NCBI RefSeq assembly: GCF_016599145.1 | Contig: NZ_JAENKO010000032.1 | Location: 1 to 52,684 of the forward strand | Origin: Tomitella cavernea | GTDB lineage: Bacteria; Actinomycetota; Actinomycetes; Mycobacteriales; Mycobacteriaceae | Direction of reading: 5' to 3' | DNA length: 52,684 bases | Part shown: one piece after another, positions 50,576 through 52,684 of the stretch | How the letters are laid out: every line of letters starts with the position of its first letter | Position numbering within the stretch: position 1 is the stretch's first letter | Notes under the pieces: model-generated | What the model was told of the DNA's origin: nothing | Database searches by the model: none | Seen by the model: only the letters and a program-made list of their open reading frames with translations | Program-made: the position numbers and the translations under genes

Positions 50576-51544
50576 CTACTTCCTGATTGCGCCGGAGACC
50601 CACGTGCGCAGACGTTGCATCGGGGTCGGAGGAAGGTTGCGCACCGCACCGCGGGCGAAGTACCGCTCGATGTAGAACTGGCCGATCGACATGATCGTGA
50701 CGAACACGACGTACCAGAACGTGGCCACCAGCAGCAGCGGGATGATGCGGTTGTTGATCCCGTAGATGACCTGAACGCGGTAGAACAGGTCGCCGATCGC
50801 CAGCACGAAGACCACGGAGGTCTGCTTGAGAAGGCTGATCGTCTCGTTGGCTGCAGTGGGGATGATCGTCCGCATCGCCTGCGGCAGGATGATCCTGCGG
50901 AACTGCCGCAGCCCGGGGATCCCGAGCGCATTCGCGGCCTCGATCTGCCCCTGGTCCACCGACAGCAGCCCTGATCGGACGATCTCGGCCGCGTAGGCGG
51001 CCTGATGCAGGCTCAGGCCGATCACCGCCGCGCCCATGCTGCTGATCAGCCCTACGGTCTCTGTCTGGTAGGCCGGGCCGAACGGCAGGTGTATGCCGAG
51101 CGTCGGGTAGAGGTAGGCGAGGTTGCCCCAGATCAGCAGCTGCACCACCAGCGGTATCGAGCGGAACAGCCAGGTGAACGCCCAGCTCGTGGTGGCGAGC
51201 ACGGGATTGCCGGACATCCGCATCATCGCGATGACCATGCCGCCGGCGAACCCGAACACCGAGGCCATCGCCGTCAGCTCCAGGGTGACGACGATCGCCG
51301 ACATGATGCTCTGGTCGAAGACGAACGAGCCGAAGGTCTCCCAGTCCCATGCCTTGTTGATCCAGGCGTCGCGGACGAACAATGCCAGCAGGAACAGGAT
51401 GAGCAGCCCGGCCGCGACCCGCCACGGGTACTTCGCCCGTACGACCGGCAGCGAGGCCACCTTGTCGACCTGCAGATCATCTGAGGGCACCGCAGCATCG
51501 CCGGCGGCGTATTGCGGGCTCTCCGGCCTCCGCAGTACCTGCAT
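50576..51544 (-). CDS. ABC transporter permease, polar amino-acid type (GlnP/HisM-like)
   Basis: 322 aa from ATG 51544 with GGAAGGGGA upstream. About 45 cytoplasmic N-terminal residues, then about six hydrophobic segments. The EAA loop QIEAANALGIPGLRQFRRIILPQAMRTIIPT couples to the ATPase. A single permease gene suggests a homodimer, or a fused long N-terminus compared with the usual 220-250 aa. First gene of the nine-gene operon. Confidence 0.88.
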   Translation of the reverse strand: MQVLRRPESPQYAAGDAAVPSDDLQVDKVASLPVVRAKYPWRVAAGLLILFLLALFVRDAWINKAWDWETFGSFVFDQSIMSAIVVTLELTAMASVFGFAGGMVIAMMRMSGNPVLATTSWAFTWLFRSIPLVVQLLIWGNLAYLYPTLGIHLPFGPAYQTETVGLISSMGAAVIGLSLHQAAYAAEIVRSGLLSVDQGQIEAANALGIPGLRQFRRIILPQAMRTIIPTAANETISLLKQTSVVFVLAIGDLFYRVQVIYGINNRIIPLLLVATFWYVVFVTIMSIGQFYIERYFARGAVRNLPPTPMQRLRTWVSGAIRK

Positions 51545-51633
51545 GCTTCCCCTTCCGAATCTCCGGTGGTGCCGTTGCCGGCGGGCGACTCCGCGTCGTA
51601 GATTTGACAGCGGGTGCACGCCAGCACCATCAA

Positions 51634-51648
51634 TCAACATTATGTTGA
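51634..51648. promoter_or_regulatory. Operator candidate TCAAC-N5-GTTGA (copy 2), overlapping a -10
   Basis: TCAACATTATGTTGA is a perfect palindrome around one central base and shares arms and spacing with 39913-39927. On the minus strand it contains CATAAT (51639-51644), a near-consensus -10, with TTGAAC (51664-51669) 19 nt upstream. A bound repressor would cover the promoter of the ABC/catabolic operon. Confidence 0.6.
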
Positions 51649-51671
51649 CTTCTGCAACGTTCTGTTCAAGA

Positions 51672-51685
51672 GTGGCGTACGCCAC
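51672..51685. promoter_or_regulatory. Perfect 14-bp palindrome near the ABC operon promoter
   Basis: GTGGCGTACGCCAC lies directly beside the -35-like TTGAAC on one side and the hairpin at 51686 on the other. It could be an activator or second regulator site. Confidence 0.4.
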
Positions 51686-51712
51686 AGCGGAAGTCAAGGG
51701 GTGACTTCCGCT
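51686..51712 (-). terminator. Hairpin after the third YdhR-like gene
   Basis: Perfect 11-bp arms (51686-51696, 51702-51712) with a 5-nt loop, 22 nt downstream of the stop at 51734 on the minus strand. It separates that gene from the ABC operon. Confidence 0.6.
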
Positions 51713-51733
51713 CTGCCCACCCGGTGTCGGATG

Positions 51734-52009
51734 TCAGCGATCGGACATGGAGGCGTCGATACGGAAACGTCGGATCTCGACGTCCCCGTGGACGGCGTAC
51801 ACCTCGGGGATCTGCGCGACCGTCGGGCTGCCGAGGTTGGCCTCGCGATGTTCCTCGTCGGCCCACACGTAGACGCCGCCCACCCTGCCCGTGCGGGCAT
51901 CGGCGACCCGGTACACGCGGCACAACCCGCGCATCGCCTCGTAGACGCCTACCGACGCCGCCGACATCGCCTGCAGTCTCTCCACGGAATGCCCGCTGCG
52001 GAATCGCAC
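51734..52009 (-). CDS. YdhR-like protein (paralogue 3, diverged, short N-terminus)
   Basis: 91 aa from GTG 52009; the frame has a stop 12 codons upstream and no ATG, and no good ribosome binding site. It aligns over its full length with the two other copies (RTGRVGGVYVWADEEHREANLGSPTV versus the GGVYIFHTREAADAYL region), but the central KYY is replaced by RVYRV. About five N-terminal residues present in the others are missing. It abuts an IS remnant and may be decaying or have lost its promoter. Confidence 0.65.
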   Translation of the reverse strand: MRFRSGHSVERLQAMSAASVGVYEAMRGLCRVYRVADARTGRVGGVYVWADEEHREANLGSPTVAQIPEVYAVHGDVEIRRFRIDASMSDR

Positions 52010-52136
52010 CGACCCGATGGCTTGCCCCTGCTCGCACCTTCAGGCCCTTCCAGGTAGGAAGACACGTCGAGCAGTTCGGCGTCGGACCCGCCGGCCGACC
52101 CCAGGGCCGTGGGCATCGAGGCGCCCAACGGTGATG

Positions 52137-52334
52137 CCTCGAACGCTTGCCGTGCGTTACGAGACCGGGTCGGTGATCGTCACCTCGAACCTGCCGTTCA
52201 GCCGGTGGGGAGAGACCCTCGGCGACGACGTCGTCGCCTCCGCGACGATCGACCGGATCGTGCACCACGCGCACGTGATCAGCCTCGACGGCGACTCCTA
52301 CCGCACCCGGGCACACCGCAACCACGACAGCTAA
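52137..52334 (+). pseudogene. IstB-like ATPase C-terminal remnant (IS21 family)
   Basis: The frame VRYETGSVIVTSNLPFSRWG, ETLGDDVVASATIDRIVHHA and HVISLDGDSYRTR is the C-terminal end of IstB, the IS21 helper ATPase (about 60 of some 250 residues). The Walker motifs are lost. Real homology starts near 52152. It marks a broken IS21 element at the edge of the catabolic region. Confidence 0.8.
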
Positions 52335-52516
52335 CAACCAGCATCAGCACCAGCAAGGGGGTCAAAATTCGCCCGGCATTGACCCGTTGATGGCGGCGTT
52401 CGCCACGAAGCAGGCGATCGTCGATGAGAAAGCGGCCCGGGCCGCGGTCACCGAGGCCGGGCAGGACTGACCCCACCAGTCCCGTCAATGCGGCGAGGAC
52501 ACCGCCAGCATGCCGA

Positions 52517-52552
52517 CAACGGCCCCGCCCAAGATCCTGGGCGGGGCCGTTG
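52517..52552. terminator. Perfect 15-bp hairpin
   Basis: Arms 52517-52531 and 52538-52552 pair without mismatch around AGATCC. A strong terminator-like structure past the IstB remnant. Confidence 0.6.
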
Positions 52553-52564
52553 ATGACGCTCGTT

Positions 52565-52600
52565 GAAATTCCCCAGTTGTGCTCACCGAAATTCCCCAGT
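52565..52600 (+). repeat. Direct repeat GAAATTCCCCAGT, two copies 23 bp apart
   Basis: Copies at 52565-52577 and 52588-52600. IS21-type elements carry multiple short repeats at their ends that bind the transposase; this fits the left end of an element continuing beyond the window. Confidence 0.55.
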
Positions 52601-52624
52601 CTGGGTCGCTCCGTCGCATGAGGC

Positions 52625-52680
52625 GGGCCTCCCTGGATGCTGGTGGTCTCTGACCACACACCAGCCTTCCAGGGAGGCCC
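52625..52680. repeat. Inverted repeat with 13-bp outer arms at the window end
   Basis: GGGCCTCCCTGGA (52625-52637) and its complement (52668-52680) enclose a second inner stem (GCTGGTG/CACCAGC). The structure is typical of regions just before a transposase gene. Confidence 0.55.
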
Positions 52681-52684
52681 TACG

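Larger units (their letters stand above)
52335..52684. other. Right edge: IS-end-like sequence with repeats and hairpins
   Basis: No intact gene. A 26-codon frame (52390-52470, MAAFATKQAIVDEKAARAAV) may be a remnant. A terminator-like hairpin, a direct repeat pair and a long inverted repeat follow; they are listed separately. Confidence 0.5.

Noticed and set aside
52279-52659. Minus-strand 126-codon ORF over the IS end
   Set aside because: It crosses a perfect hairpin and IS-end repeats and has no recognisable domain.
1-52684. CRISPR array or prophage
   Set aside because: No regularly spaced repeats of CRISPR size and no phage structural, integrase or lysis genes were seen.

Overview
The window is high-GC DNA with GTG/ATG starts, purine-rich ribosome binding sites, Tat and Sec leaders and actinobacterial gene families: a SecA2 accessory ATPase, a mycofactocin-type short-chain dehydrogenase, a TIGR02680 Wadjet-type protein and a THAP4/FABP-like haem-binding barrel. 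This points to the Mycobacteriales (Gordonia, Tsukamurella or Williamsia-like). The genus cannot be fixed from this sequence alone.

Left part (1-27 kb) is a mosaic. It opens with the C-terminal two thirds of a Wadjet JetC-like SMC-type protein. Next come a Tat-exported GH31 glycosidase, a RES/Xre toxin-antitoxin pair, a haem-binding barrel protein, an ADP-ribosylglycohydrolase, a frameshifted membrane-anchored secreted protein and a second Tat-exported GH31 that carries the sulfoquinovosidase residue pattern. Then follow a PatB-type aminotransferase, a fosmidomycin-resistance-like MFS pump, an overlapping nucleotidyltransferase/HTH pair, a secreted beta-propeller, a methyltransferase plus FAD monooxygenase pair, the fused wreck of a MntA/HepT toxin-antitoxin locus, a DEDDh exonuclease with a BRCT domain, a secreted GH79-like glycosidase and an alpha/beta hydrolase.

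Middle part (27-40 kb) holds a HicA/HicB pair with a palindromic operator, an SDR plus amidohydrolase pair, and an EndoU-type nuclease toxin with a probable immunity gene. An 82-nt tRNA-like fold, an alpha/beta-hydrolase-fold protein without its catalytic Ser and His, an acyl-CoA ligase, an orphan excisionase-type DNA-binding protein, an NmrA-like reductase, SecA2 and an MHS-family transporter follow.

Right part (39.8-52 kb) is the most coherent unit. A three-gene plus-strand operon (YdhR-like protein, NADP-dependent reductase, RhlG/FabG-like SDR) converges on a nine-gene minus-strand operon: ABC amino-acid-type permease, ATPase and lipoprotein, YdhR-like protein, AMP-forming ligase, amidohydrolase, HisC-like aminotransferase, YheO/DauR-like regulator and PatB-like aminotransferase. 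Two strong hairpins separate the operons. Both promoter regions carry the same inverted repeat, TCAAC-N5-GTTGA, so they probably form one regulon for uptake and catabolism of an amino-acid-like or N-acyl/peptide-like compound. I do not recognise this pathway, and it is my best candidate for an undescribed system. A third YdhR-like gene and an IS21-type IstB remnant close the window.
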